64,000 nucleotides of DNA from NCBI GenBank assembly GCA_002943765.1, contig PQWQ01000006.1:310001-374000 (forward strand), written 5' to 3'. This stretch comes from Psoroptes ovis. Taxonomy: Eukaryota > Arthropoda > Arachnida > Sarcoptiformes > Psoroptidae. Below, piece after piece: positions 24,525-37,029 of this stretch. The position numbers and the translations under genes were made by a program. Each line of letters opens with the position of its first letter. Positions within the stretch are counted from its first letter, which is position 1. Below the pieces are notes generated by a model. The model saw only the letters and a list, made by a program, of their open reading frames with translations. It had not been told where the DNA came from and made no database searches.

Positions 24525-26708
24525 TTACAAATTAAACAATTGGATGACTGGTACTAAATTGTTGTTTTGATGGGATTTGGCGCGATTTGAATGAGAGCAG
24601 ATGATGAGTGTAAACAAAACAGTTTTGATTGAACGATTTATTAATTTTAATTTTTATCTTATTTTTTCTTTAAATTTTCTCTGAATTTGATGAAACGAAC
24701 AAAGAACGGATCGTGGAATGGACAACACAAATATTTTAATTAAGTAATTAACCGAAGATATTGAAACTAATTTATTTTATTAAAAGTTAATAGAACAATG
24801 TAAACAAATTAATGAAAATAGCACGATGTGCACACAACAAAAGCTAAAATCATAATTCAATAATAAATCAATAATAATAATGATAATAAAATGTGTGATA
24901 ATTTTTCAAATTTCTGGCAAATGCAAAAGACAAATATTCATTATCCTTATAATGAATTGTAATTTATCTTATTTTCTTGGATTTACAAAAATATATTTAT
25001 TTTGTTTGGTTGTTGTTGTTGCTGTTTAAGATTTAATTATTGTTGTTGTTGATCATTGTTTAAATTAATAATTGATATAAGAAATGATAGGCAAAGTCAT
25101 TTTTCAAATCTTTTTCGAAAAAAATCAATTTTCGAAAAAATGTTACAAATAAACAATAATTCATATTTTGACATTAATGAACATAAACGATCTTTTTTTT
25201 ATTAATTCAATTAATCATTTGATTGATTGATTTTCAATCAATCCATCATCAATCAATCTATTAAAATAATTGATTCGATATTCGATGAAAATTGATTGAA
25301 TCAATTAAAGTTTTTCAAGTGTTCAAGAGTGTAAATTAATTCCTATCCGATTTCAATGTAAAAATTATTATTTATGATCATATATTTTCATGTTTAAATG
25401 CTTTTAATGGTTATGATTTGTTGCACTTTACTTTGTTTTGAATTATTTCATTTATTTTCCATTTTTTACTCGTAATTATCAACGAATTCTGTTTTTTTCT
25501 GTTTCTTGGTCATTTTTTCTTCATTGTTGATTTATCTAACGACAATCATAAATTTCATACAGATTAAATAATAATAATAATATATTCATGGTTAACACGA
25601 AACGACAAATTTTTTTTCATCCAAAAATTTCTCATAAAGCGACATGATAAATGAATCCATTGACTGAATTGAATTGAATGAATGAATGAATTTGGATATT
25701 GTTATAATTTTTTTCATTTTATTTTATTTACAAATTAACTAAAATTTAATGCGAATAAAATATTATTATTTTGAGAAATTTTATTTATTTATTCATTCAC
25801 ATTACTTTGAATGAAGAAAGGATATCATAACCATGAACGGGTAAATAAATAAAAAAATCAAATAAATAAATGAATAAATGAATGAATATGAATAAATAAA
25901 TAAACAAGACAAATTTTGCTTCAAATCATGGTTTGTTGATAATTATCATCATCATAACCATCGTTTATATTTATATTTCTGTGCTACTTGTTCTCTTGGG
26001 CTGTTTGAAATAGTTCACTCGAAGTTTAACAAGTAAAATAAGAATAAAAAACAAAAAAATAACCCTTAAGTTTAAATGACAATCTAAATAAATAATTCAA
26101 ATAAATCATCCAAAAAACTTTACAAAAATTAACAAGTTTAAGTTAGTGTCAGTGTTAAAGATTATTATTATTATTTTTTTGAACATGTTTAATTTATTTA
26201 CCTGTGTGTGTTTGTGTATGGATGATAGAACTTTATACTTCGAAATACATTGAAAATATGCTCTAATGCTGATCATGCAACAAGTGGCAAAGAATTTTTT
26301 TTCTTTTCAAAATCTCAAAGCAAAGTTATGAAGCAAACTTAACTCTGATTTTATTTCATTCTTTTATTTATTATCTGAATTTTATGAAATAGAAAAAATT
26401 ATTTTCATTATTTTTTTATTTTTTATTTTTTCTCCAAATATTCGAAATGTCAATTGTATATCATATAAAAGCGTAACAACAACAACAACAGCAATAATAA
26501 TGATAACAAAACAACAAATAATGGCACATTGAATGAACACACACACAATAGTAACAACAATGATCATTAATTTCTTTTGATCACAAATGGTGATAATAAT
26601 TAACTCTGAAGTTAATTTGGTTTGGTTTTCAGTTTTTCTCCATTCATTCATTTTAATTTATATTTTAACAGATTAAAAATTGAGAAATGAATAATATATA
26701 TAACACAA

Positions 26709-26740
26709 CCGGCATTAACCTTCCGGAAATGCCTGCAGGC
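26709..26740. other. GC-rich patch with nested palindromes
   Basis: GGCATT (26711-26716) pairs with AATGCC (26728-26733) across a loop containing CCTTCCGG, and is followed by the 10-bp palindrome GCCTGCAGGC (26731-26740). It is conspicuously G+C-rich against its surroundings. Function unknown; a protein-binding site is one possibility. Confidence 0.4.
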
Positions 26741-27380
26741 AAACACAATCACATTCAAATATATTTTTTTTTGTGTTTGTGCATAGTATTTTAGTGTGTT
26801 TTCAATGTGTATGTTTTCCTTTGACTTTTTTGTCTTCAAAAGACTTTTTCTATGTGATATCAAACTCCAAATCCAAGTGTCTGTATGTATGAATGTGTGT
26901 GACACAACATCTTGCAAAGACAATATCTTGTCCTAAAGATTTTTAATTTTGCTCTAAGCATCCTTCGACAAAAATCAAAAGAAACGAAAAAAAATGTTTC
27001 TTTGAAAAATAAAATAACAAAGTTAAACAATAATAATAATGATAATCAAGGAAGCTTTTTTTTCATTCCCTCGCGTAGTTGATATGAGAAAAAAAAGCTT
27101 GAATTCGAGCACATCAGGTTACAACGCACGAAACAAGCGACAAGCAAGTCTAATCGACTGAATGACAATTCTGTCCCTTTTACGAAAAAATTCATCGTAG
27201 AAAAACTTTGATTGTGATAAAATCGAAAATTCTAAAATCGTTGAAGTTTATTATTATTTTTGATATCCGAAAAAAATTTCCTCTGAATTTCGATGGACAT
27301 TTGAAAAATCTAAAATTGTAAAATGACCATCATCATTATCATTGAGCTTCTTATGAGCTCGATTGTTGCTTTAAAAAGTC

Positions 27381-27410
27381 ATTTTGCTGAATGCTTTCAT
27401 TCAGCAAAAT
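27381..27410. other. Perfect 13-bp stem hairpin
   Basis: ATTTTGCTGAATG, loop CTTT, CATTCAGCAAAAT. A further 6-bp pairing (ATTGTT 27362-27367 with AACAAT 27412-27417) lies outside a one-sided bulge. It could be a small structured RNA or the relic of a palindromic element. Confidence 0.5.
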
Positions 27411-27736
27411 AAACAATTGTCGAATCTTTTTTTCATTTCAATTGTTTGTTTTGAAAATATTACTTTGGATGCGTAAGTGTGTGTTTAAATGATCATAATA
27501 ATACATGAAGAACATCATAATGATGAATTGAAAAACAAAGATGAAGAAAAAAATGTAACTTTTATTCAAAAAAAAAAAAAAAATGTAAGATGATTGGTAA
27601 GAAATTGGTACTGCTCATCACATGTACCATGTGCTGTAGATACATGCTTATATCTAATGTTTTAATGTTTTGAAAATCATTTTTCATCCATTCTTACAAC
27701 AACAATGATGATGATGATGTATGTATTCATAGCGCC

Positions 27737-27779
27737 CAAACGATGGATGATAATGGTTTTTTTATTCGTCCATCGTTTG
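27737..27779. other. Inverted repeat, pre-microRNA-like hairpin
   Basis: CAAACGATGGA (27737-27747) is perfectly complementary to TCCATCGTTTG (27769-27779). Inside, the stem continues as a G:U pair, two pairs, a single bulge and three more pairs, leaving a roughly 9-nt T-rich loop. The total is about 17 paired positions, near the minimum for a small-RNA precursor. It matches no microRNA family known to me. Confidence 0.4.
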
Positions 27780-30700
27780 TTGTGTCCATTATGTCATTGC
27801 TAAAGGCGGTAGTGTTTGGATTATTATTATTTTTCCATTTTTTTATTTATTTTTATCGCCAAAGTCTTCAGTTTTATCCATTCACAGCAGTCATATCATC
27901 ACTGGACAAGTAATAATAAACAATGAAATTTTTCTGTTTTAAACAATTGAGCAAACTGAAAAATAAGAAATTCAAATGAAAGAATGACACATTGTCAACA
28001 GTAAAAACGACAACAACGATGCAATGATGATGATGACAAACGGTAATTATTGTTCAAGATTTTTTTTCGTTTCTTTGAAAAATGAAAAAAAATGTCAAAG
28101 ATGTTATTTATTATTGTTTTGTTTCGTTTCGTTGTTTCTTCATCGTTGAATTTCGTAGATTTTTCACATTTCAAACATGTAAAAATTTACAGAAAACACT
28201 TGAAAGGATTTTTATCTCGAAACATCTTGAGTGACATTTAAAGTCTTTGCAACCGTTTTTACTGTTCAGATCTTGAGCATCTTTCATTCAAAGAAATAAA
28301 AAAATCCAGACTAAAAAAGATCACCACTGATGGCCTGTATTGAAAACTCATTGCTCGCATTAACTGTTTGAATTCAACGAAATCGATTCATTCTTAAATG
28401 AATCAAGCAATAATCCAAGTCCATAAAATGCCTTAGAAAAAATGTGAAAATATTTTTGTTATAAACAAATACAAAAAAGTCATTAATAATAATAATGTTT
28501 GGACTGACAAATTATTTATGACACATTCATTTAATTTATTTTTTTCCCGTATATTTTTGCATATGAACATGTGAAAATTATCTGCATGTTACGCACATAC
28601 ACACACAAAAACCTTTGAATTATTATTTATGATAAAAAACAGTCGAATAACTATTAAAATATTTTTGTAAGAAGAAACAAACGAATGAATTCCAAAGTGT
28701 CAAATAGTTGGTGACAAAATGGTGAAAAATGAATGGATTTTGAATCTTGAATATATTCAAGAAATTATTATTCGTCAGATTTATTTCATTTTATTTTTGC
28801 TGCAAGAAATAACATCTTTCAAATGATAAAATATTTTTTGAATATGAAATTTTTGAATATATATTTATTATAAACTAACACTTATCGTACGCAGATTTTG
28901 AATGAATTTTTCTAGTTTTTCAGTTTCAGTTCCAAAACATTTTAATCACATAATAAACGGTGACAAAATTTTGTTTCTATCTTTTTGATAATAATAATAA
29001 TTGTCAAAATTGTTCGTGCATTTTTTTTCTGATTGTTGCAAGGTGTATTTTGTGTGTACAAGGTGCATAAATGTTCAAGGTATAAGACTCATGTGTGTAA
29101 GTGTGTGTATGCATGCATGTAATTCATGCAAATTTGTTCATTTGTAGTTTGTTGATTCCTTGTTTTTTCTACTCGTTTTCAAAGATTATAATTTATGTTT
29201 TTGAATTTGTATATTAATAATATTCAGTGATAAAAATGAAAAATGAATTAACAGAAAAATCTTTAAATTAAAATTTAATCCCTACATTTGCATCATTTGC
29301 AAACAATTTTGTTTGTTTGTTTGTATCCCCCATTCAACAAGTGTTTTTTTTTTTGTATATTATATATTATTTTAATAAATGGCGATAAAACTTATGAATA
29401 AGAATTGTAGATTAAAATTGTTTTGATGCACAAAATTATCAGCCTCTGCACGCTGTTTAGATGATTGTCTTGGTCATTCATAAATGAAAAAATGCATCTG
29501 AATGGTCTCAGTGTATTCATTATGATTATGATTGATTGAAAATGAATTTTCCTCAAATTGAATCAAATTCAATTAATCAAAATTGATTTCATCAAATGAA
29601 TCTCTCGATTATTTTAAATTGAATTCTAATTCGAAATTAAATTCAAAGTTTAATTGAAAATTAATTACAAACTACGAATTAATTACAAATTAACTGTGTG
29701 GCTACCTGTTGTGTTTACTTGATGATTTATATTGTCTTACATGTTAAAGAAATAAGAAAAATATTCGTATCTAGTTAATAATTTATTATTTTTCTTCGTT
29801 AATTTTCACTGAATAAATTTTAGTGCAATGAAAAACATTGATAATAATTATCATTAAATCCACCATTATTATATGATTACCGTTATTTCTACTATGAAAT
29901 GAATTGATGAATTTATTTTATATTCAAAGTATATAAAAAAAATAAAAAGAAATAAAAAACGGAAGAATGACAGACATTGAAGTGGTTATATTATCATTTG
30001 AATTTAAATTGAAATTTTCGAGATTTCATAGGTATGAAGCACACACAAACGTACGAATTCAGTCAATTCAGTCATTATTATGATTGTCGTTTGTGAATCT
30101 AATAAACATGAATGAAACGGTAGACAAATTTTTCTTTTGACATTTTTATCGTCCATAAATGTGATATAATCTTTTTGTATATCTAACATTATAACGGTTT
30201 CTTTGGATATTTGCTTATCATTTTTACATTTGAGCACACATACACACCAACGAACCATACACAAATGTCACCAAACAATTTATTAAGATGACAAATTTCA
30301 TATTTTGTATTCATTATTGTTTGAGTTTTCTGACCGAAATGAAATGATCATTTCTGTTTTATCTGATTATTTTGTTCAAATTAAATTCAAATAAAATTGG
30401 TTTATCTGATTTATCTGATTCGGTAGACAATCATTTGTTCGTAGAATCTTCACCAATTTCCAATGAAATCTATTATTAATTCAATTTTCATTCATTCATT
30501 TATCTATTTTTTTGCAATTCAATCATTTGTACTGCCGCTTTTTTTGCTTTTGTATTGTCGGTGGTCACCAAAGAGTTGATTGAGTTTGTTGATAGGGTTT
30601 AGTTATAATTTTTCAGCCCCAAAATGCTCATTCATGCATGTTTATCATTTTTTGAATGTAATTGATTTTGTGGCCAACAATTTTGCTAACGAAATTACAA

Positions 30701-33635
30701 AATGTTCATTTGATTAAATTTATTATCAAAATTCAATGATAATAAAACCCTTTGATTATATCAATTCACATCTTATCAGATCATCTATTTTCTGTTTTTT
30801 TTCTTTTGACCAAGTGGTCAGATCAATGGTGATATGTTTGTTTATGTTTATGTTCGTGTTTGTGTTTGAATTTCCAATTCAAGGAGCTATCATTTGTTAT
30901 AGCGGAAATATACCGAAATTGTCAAAATGTTTATTTGATCATTTGTCATTTTTATATTTTCACAATGTTTTTTTTTCATTCAAAACAATTTTTGAAGGGA
31001 AAATTTGCATTCAACATTCACTAATGTATCTCTGCACACATTTGTATGCCATCTCTTCCATTGATCAAATGGAAAAATTTTCGTTTAATTCAATTATTTT
31101 CATTTTTTTGAACAAAATAAAACATTTAAGAAATAAATAAAATGAAAAAAAAATTCTCATCATCATTTTCAAATTTTCACATGGAAAAAAATTATGTAAT
31201 TTTTAGTCAGTATTTTTTTCCATTATTATTTCCACTTGTCCCAATTCACATTTTGTCAATCAAATCTTCGTGCATTTGCTTTTATTATTTACCTTATAAA
31301 ATGCGAAATTATCAAATGTTTCACTTTTATTTTTTAAAGAATTATCGTGTCTGTTTGTTTATGTGTTATAATTATTTTATTCAAATTTGAATTTTTTAAA
31401 ATAACGTTTCACCTGTGTTTTTGTTGCTCAAAAAAAAACCTCAAGATTTCAAACTGTAAATTTTCTTTAAATTTTAACATTTGTTTACTCAACAATAATT
31501 GAATGGATGGATGGATGCACGTTGTTTTTTGTTTTTGTTGAAAAATAATTTTTAAATTTGTTTGAAATCAAGTTTACTAATTGATTGATGATGACGATGG
31601 TGATGATAATGATTTCAATTCATTGACGCAATTTTTAAACAATTACAAAGTAATTATAAAATTTTTTGTCAATTTAAAATGGGAATTTTTACACACTTTT
31701 CATGGTTAATGGTTACCTGGTTTGAAACTGTTGAATAGTTATCATCATTGTTTTAGAATTCTTCTTGTATGAGGAAAGGTTTGATTTTTGTTTCAATTTT
31801 TACAAAAACGGATTTAAATTTTAATTTCGTGGGCAGAATCATTGAATATTGAAAATATCCAAACGTCATAATCAGTAAAAAAAATGAGGCAAGGCGTCTT
31901 TGGCCACGATTTTTGTCGATAAATTTGTTGATTTATCAAAAATTTCAAAAATAAAAAATTTTTTTGGCCAAAAAAAATTTCATTTTTAAATTTTTTATAT
32001 TTTTCCATAAATTAAGTATCATTAATCAATGTTAATATAAATTTGATTTCAGATTTTTGCAAAAAATTCAACATAATTTTCAACGATTTCTTCAAACCTT
32101 TTAAATTTTAAGTTTCTCATATAATAATCCATTAAGCAATTTGTTTTTTACCATCATCAAATTAGATGACCACAAATTTTTTTTGTTTTAAATACATTTT
32201 GGTTAATTGTTTTCTCTTGTTTATTAGAGATAATTTAAATGATTAATCGATTCATATCTACGATGTGCTATAATGATGTAAGGTAAATAATATTAATTGT
32301 TAATAGCTTTAATTTCAAAAACAAAATCAATTTCATCAACAATTTTTCTTATACATTGTTCGTGCGTTGTTACTATTAATGATTATGATGATGATTATCA
32401 TTTGAATCATCAAAGTAATCATCATAATCAGCAACTCTTAATAATTTCAACATTTTTTTTCAACTAAATATTCAAAATACTAATTATAATATCCAATTAC
32501 TTTTAATGATCTACCAATGATTATGGTCTACATAATTTACCTATTATTTTTATTATCATTAGTATTGGATGTTTACTCTTTTTCGTTGATGATAAACTTT
32601 GGAAACAAACAATTTTACCGCATTTGTTTTCATTTTTTTTAATTTGACAATTATATCAGATAGATAGACAAAGAGCTTAATGATGATGAAAACAATATAG
32701 CGATTATATTAAATATATTTAAGATTCATTGATTGCATCTATTTTGTGTGCATTATGATTATGTATGACTCACGAAAATTGATAAAAGATTTAATTTTTT
32801 CTGTTTTGTTTTGTTTAGTCCTCACTAATAGGACTCAACCTTTTTTCTGCAAAAAAAATGATTTTTCAATGATTAATCTTTGATGCTTAGGCTTGATTTT
32901 TCTTGGGCTAAAATCGTTGAAACATTTTATTGGTCACTTTTTTCATATTGAATTAAATTATTTGGGCAGCATCTTATAAGCCATGAAATTCATTATTTTT
33001 TCCAATTTTAATCCATTATTCAATTGAATTGAACAATGGAAATATGTACAAACAAATTTCAAATCAAAGAATAGTCTAAAGCCTTTTTTCTTCGAAATTT
33101 CTTCATGGACAATTTTTGATTTTGTCCGAAGAAAAAATATTAATGAAAGATGTCCGAATCGCTTCCACATTCGAAGACACATTTTCTTTTATGTTCTTGA
33201 ATGGTACAAACGGGAGTAAAATTCAAATTATTTTTCGTGTCATTTCCCATTCGCTGCCTGTTTTAATATTAAATTTTTTCTTTGAATAATTCCATTCAAA
33301 GATGTATTCAAATGTGTATGAAAGTCGATGTGAATTTGTGTAAATGATGAAAAGAAAAAAAATGGTAATTTCTTGAAGCAACACCAACAACAACAACCCG
33401 TTATTTGAACATTTTTTCCATTCACCTTTATTATTTGAGTGTTCACCTGTTTCTAAGTGTGTGACAACAACAATCGACTCGTTTGTATGCAGGCAACATT
33501 CGCTTCAGCCAACCAACAACAATTCAAGAAGTTGAATTACGGTTTTTTCGAAGTGTTATTTTTGACATATAATAATCACAATCAAAAAGTGGTATGAATT
33601 GAATTTTGAACCAAGTGATTTTTTGAGCTCTTCAC

Positions 33636-33670
33636 ACGAAAAAGCTTCAGAAGAAGCATTCTTTTTTCGT
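33636..33670. other. 13-bp stem hairpin with one bulge
   Basis: ACGAAAAAGCTTC pairs with GAAGC, a 4-nt bulge, then TTTTTCGT, around an AGAA loop. Part of the stem is an A/T run, so chance is plausible. Confidence 0.4.
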
Positions 33671-34345
33671 TGAACATCTTCAATGATCGCTGAAAATTAA
33701 TATGTTTTTTGAAATCTATAAATAAATAATCTTTTCTTGATTTTTTTCTTGATTCAATTCGTTATTATTATCATTATTTCTATTATGATTATTATGATTT
33801 CGTGATATTTTTTCTCAAAGAAAGAAATTTTTTAATTTCCACCATAAATCGATAATAATAATTGGATGCAATGATGATTTTTGTGTATGAACACACAGAA
33901 AGCTAAAAGAAATTGTGTTCGGACTCAAATTGAATCAATGAATCCAGTTTTATTGAAAATAATTCAAAAATGAATCGATCATTCAGTTTCGAATTGAAAT
34001 TTTTTATTTTTTTCTCCAAAGAATTTATTCAATTCAATGATGATATTATTTCCGTTTGTTGTCTCCTTGTCCACCAATTTTTTTTCTATTATTTACTACA
34101 ATCAACTATTACTACTAATCAATCAGTCAATCAATCAATCATGATTCATTGAACACACACATAAGGTCAATTCATATAAATTTAATTTGTTGTTTGTGTT
34201 GCTCAAAAAATATTTTGTCCAACGAAAAAGAAATTGCGTGTCATTCATTAGTTCATTGAGAAGAAGAAATGAATTTATTTTTTCTTGTTCACAAAAAAAG
34301 GTCAACTTTTGATTCATTCATTGATTGTACGATTATGATTTCGAT

Positions 34346-34365
34346 AATGATGATGATGATGATGA
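34346..34365. repeat. (GAT)n microsatellite
   Basis: About six GAT units followed by GACGAAC. Confidence 0.8.
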
Positions 34366-35273
34366 CGAACCTAGACAATGTTTGACTGGAGTGCTTGAAC
34401 CAATGAAAAAATCAATCACTTGATGATTGAATTTTAAATTCATTCATAAGTTTCAATTGGATTTCAGTTTTATTCCCATTCAAATTCCTTCAATGTTTTC
34501 AATGAAATCTTTTGTATTTTGACTTCAACTTAAGATCTACACCTGATAAGATACTATCATTAATCTAATTATTTCAACTATTAATTAATTTTTTTGTTTT
34601 TCGCTGAATTTTGAGTTTTGTTTTGATTTGTTTCGCTGTGAAAATATAAGAAAAAAAAAATAAGAAAATTCACAAAAAGTAATCCATCAAAAAACAAATG
34701 AATCGAGCTAAAATAAATTTTTATTTGTGTGAAAGTCATTTGTTGTCGCTGTCTTTTTTTTTGTTTTTAGTTTCATTTGTTTTAGCTGACCCGATGATTT
34801 GCCTTCATGTACCTTCATTCGAAAGGACCTTGTCGCGCTTTCTTTTCTCCTTTTTTTCGTATTTTTTGCCTTTTACTTCTGAACGTAGCGGTCAAATATA
34901 AGTCAAACAACTTTAAGAAAAATAATAATGACCAAAAGATCAAAACAACAATGTGTTTTCGTTTGTGTCAATTGCAATTATGATTGTTGTTTTCCTTTTG
35001 CTTTTTGATGATGACGATAATAATGAACTACTCATTGATGATCATTCATTCATTTATTTTTCTATTTTTTGACCATCAAAAATAAAGGTAAATAAAAATG
35101 CAACAGTTTCAATCATTTTAATGTTTACCTATGACCTGTTAATGAATATGAATGTGTTTTTTGGATGGATGGATGGTTGATTTGTATGTATGTGTGTTTC
35201 CAATAATGAAGTGATATAAAGTTTAAAGATGATTATGATGATGATGATGATGATCGTCATCAGACAGTCAGAC

Positions 35274-35319
35274 TATGGCGTCGCCATAATCATTCAATAC
35301 TTACCATACACCATGGTGT
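35274..35319. other. Two adjacent palindromes
   Basis: TATGGCG-T-CGCCATA (35274-35288) and ACACCATGGTGT (35308-35319) lie 19 bp apart, in a more complex and G+C-richer patch (about 35220-35450) than its surroundings. They could be dimeric transcription-factor sites in an upstream Distal-less element; this is inference. Confidence 0.4.
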
Positions 35320-36883
35320 TTTTTTTTGCTTTCAGTCGTCGTCTTGTTCGTCATAATCATCATCGTCGACGTTGGTTGATTTTTTGCTGTTGCTTTGACT
35401 GACAAAAACTCTCATATGGGGCCAATACCTATTACCTGATGAGCACAAATGTGTTATACATACATATTTATTGTATGATCGGTCAAAAAATAAAAAAAAA
35501 AGTTGATGATGGATAGAGGCGTTTCTGTCTATGTAAGGTTCATTTTTCTTATTTTGCGGCCTTTTTTTTCGTTATTTCATATGTCGGTATTTGTGTGTGT
35601 ATGTATGAGTCTATGTGCAAGTGTATGACCTGAGAACAACAATTTTTAATGAAGAAGAATTTCGAAGCAAAGAAAACCATCAACCAATATGTGTGGTATT
35701 ATTATTATTTGTGATTCAAATGACCAAAATAGAAATGGCGCTCCTTTTGACTTTCGACCTTAGATTTTTTCTTCAATTTTTGAATAGAAAAAAATGAAAA
35801 TTACCGAATCAACAACAACAAACAGCAGACAACCTTAGAACCTTGGAAAGCCTCAGAAAAAGACCTTAGGGTTTAGTGTACAAAGATGTAGAAAAAGCAT
35901 TACCATCACCATCATTATTATCATCATCAAATGTTGAGAATGGCGTCAATGATTCTGTGAGTGTGTACGAGGTAAAATTTTAAAGAAAAATAAAAAATTA
36001 AAGAATCAATCAATTTTAGTATTGAAAAGATGTCATTATTATTATCATTATTCCTACTAATTCTAAATCGATTTACCTTGAAACAAACGGTAATGTCTCT
36101 CTCTTTCATTGAAATTGATTGACATTCAAATCAATTTACCTAATTTTCAAAGATATTTCTTGAATTTTTCAAAAATCATTTAAATGATGCGTTCGGTGAA
36201 CGTGCACACACATTCAAGATTAAATGGTAAAAATATCAATTTTCAAGGTTTTTTTCTCCATTTATTCATTTATTTTGAACCAAAACAAGTTGAAAATACA
36301 AATAAATAAAAATTGAAAACAAATAAATAAACGAATAAATCGTATTTATTTATTTATAAATATAAATATACACATAGATAAATATCATAAACCGATTATT
36401 ATCGTCATATAATCATTATCATTATCATCATTGTTATTATTATTATTATTTCTTTGTTTGTTTCGCTTATTGTTTGTTTGTTTGCTGTTGGTTGTTTCAC
36501 CATGTAATCAATACCTATTATGGTCAATTAACTTTTCTTTTGTTTTTCGTTTGTTTTTGTTGTTTAGTTTGAATGAATGAATGAACTACTTTTAAATTTT
36601 ATTTTTCTCCGAAAAAAAATCAAAAAATTCAATTGAATTCTGTTGAATTGTCTGAGCCGAAAAGAAATATAAAACTGAATGATTAACGAATGATAAACAT
36701 ACGCTTTCAATCGGAGAAAAAGAGAAAGTTTTTTTTAATTTTTCAAAAACTTAAATCAATTGTCTGATTTTTTCATTGTTTAATTGTCTCCAATCGATAT
36801 TTTTTGAATGATTTTCATTGATTCCCATTAATCTACTATGATATTTGCATTGATTTTTGTTTGGAAAATCAAATTATCCCGTC

Positions 36884-37026
36884 TTTAAACGATTTTCAAT
36901 CGTGGAAATCAAATTTGTCGTTTAAAAAAACCCTCCAAGTTAAATCATCATTCGAACACCTCAGGGACCTCGTATTATTTTGGCTTTTCGCAGACTGAAG
37001 ACCTATTTTCGAATGATGATGTTAAC
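36884..37026. other. Two consecutive inverted repeats (structured patch)
   Basis: First, TTTAAACGA (36884-36892) pairs with TCGTTTAAA (36918-36926). Second, ATCATCATTCGAA (36944-36956) pairs with TTCGAATGATGAT (37008-37020), and the stem continues past a one-base bulge through GTTAA/TTAAC. The 51-nt loop of the second is G+C-richer than the flanks. It could be a degraded MITE or a structured transcript. No protein frame is present. Confidence 0.45.
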
Positions 37027-37029
37027 AAG

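Larger units (their letters stand above)
20185..24660 (-). mobile_element. Non-LTR (LINE) retrotransposon, R1-like, apparently intact
   Basis: A two-ORF LINE on the minus strand: gag-like ORF1 with C-terminal zinc knuckles (23347-24492), and ORF2 with an APE-type endonuclease, reverse transcriptase and C-terminal CCHC finger (20340-23354). No LTR, RNase H, integrase or protease is seen. ORF2 features such as 'QINVAKS', 'ILLQEP', 'GDFNSRS', 'DISGAFDNCW' and CX1CX7HX4C near the end suggest the R1 or a neighbouring clade; a phylogeny is needed. Both frames are open with no stops, which suggests recent insertion. The outer limits are approximate. The 3' end in element sense may be the (TTTA)n run at 20185-20206, but A/C-rich sequence continues to about 20055. 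The 5' end is not marked by any clear sequence change. The insertion is not in rDNA. Confidence 0.9.
24661..30700. other. Gene-free AT-rich stretch after the retrotransposon
   Basis: No protein gene recognised. It contains GAAT/AAAT tetranucleotide repeats (about 25675-25905), a GC-rich palindromic patch at 26709-26740, a non-repetitive patch at about 27085-27180, two hairpins (27381-27410 and 27737-27779) and GAT/AAT runs. Open frames are under 95 codons, Phe/Ile/Lys-rich and unconvincing. Confidence 0.6.
30701..36880. other. Gene-free AT-rich stretch
   Basis: No convincing gene. The longest frame is 30736-31140 (134 codons, Phe/Ile/Leu-rich), followed directly by another at 31142-31390. 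Both lie in a T-rich strand where long stop-free runs are expected and show no motif. It also contains a hairpin at 33636-33670, (GAT)n at 34346-34365, two palindromes at 35274-35288 and 35308-35319, and AAAT repeats at about 36290-36370. Confidence 0.6.

Noticed and set aside
20047..24708. 11-bp inverted repeat (CGTTCTTTGTT at 20047-20057, complement at 24698-24708) flanking the LINE
   Set aside because: Non-LTR elements have no terminal inverted repeats, and an 11-bp match over these windows is compatible with chance.
30736..31390. Two consecutive open frames of 134 and 82 codons
   Set aside because: Phe/Ile/Leu-rich translations of a T-rich strand with no motif or clear splice context. 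Frames of this length are expected occasionally in such composition.
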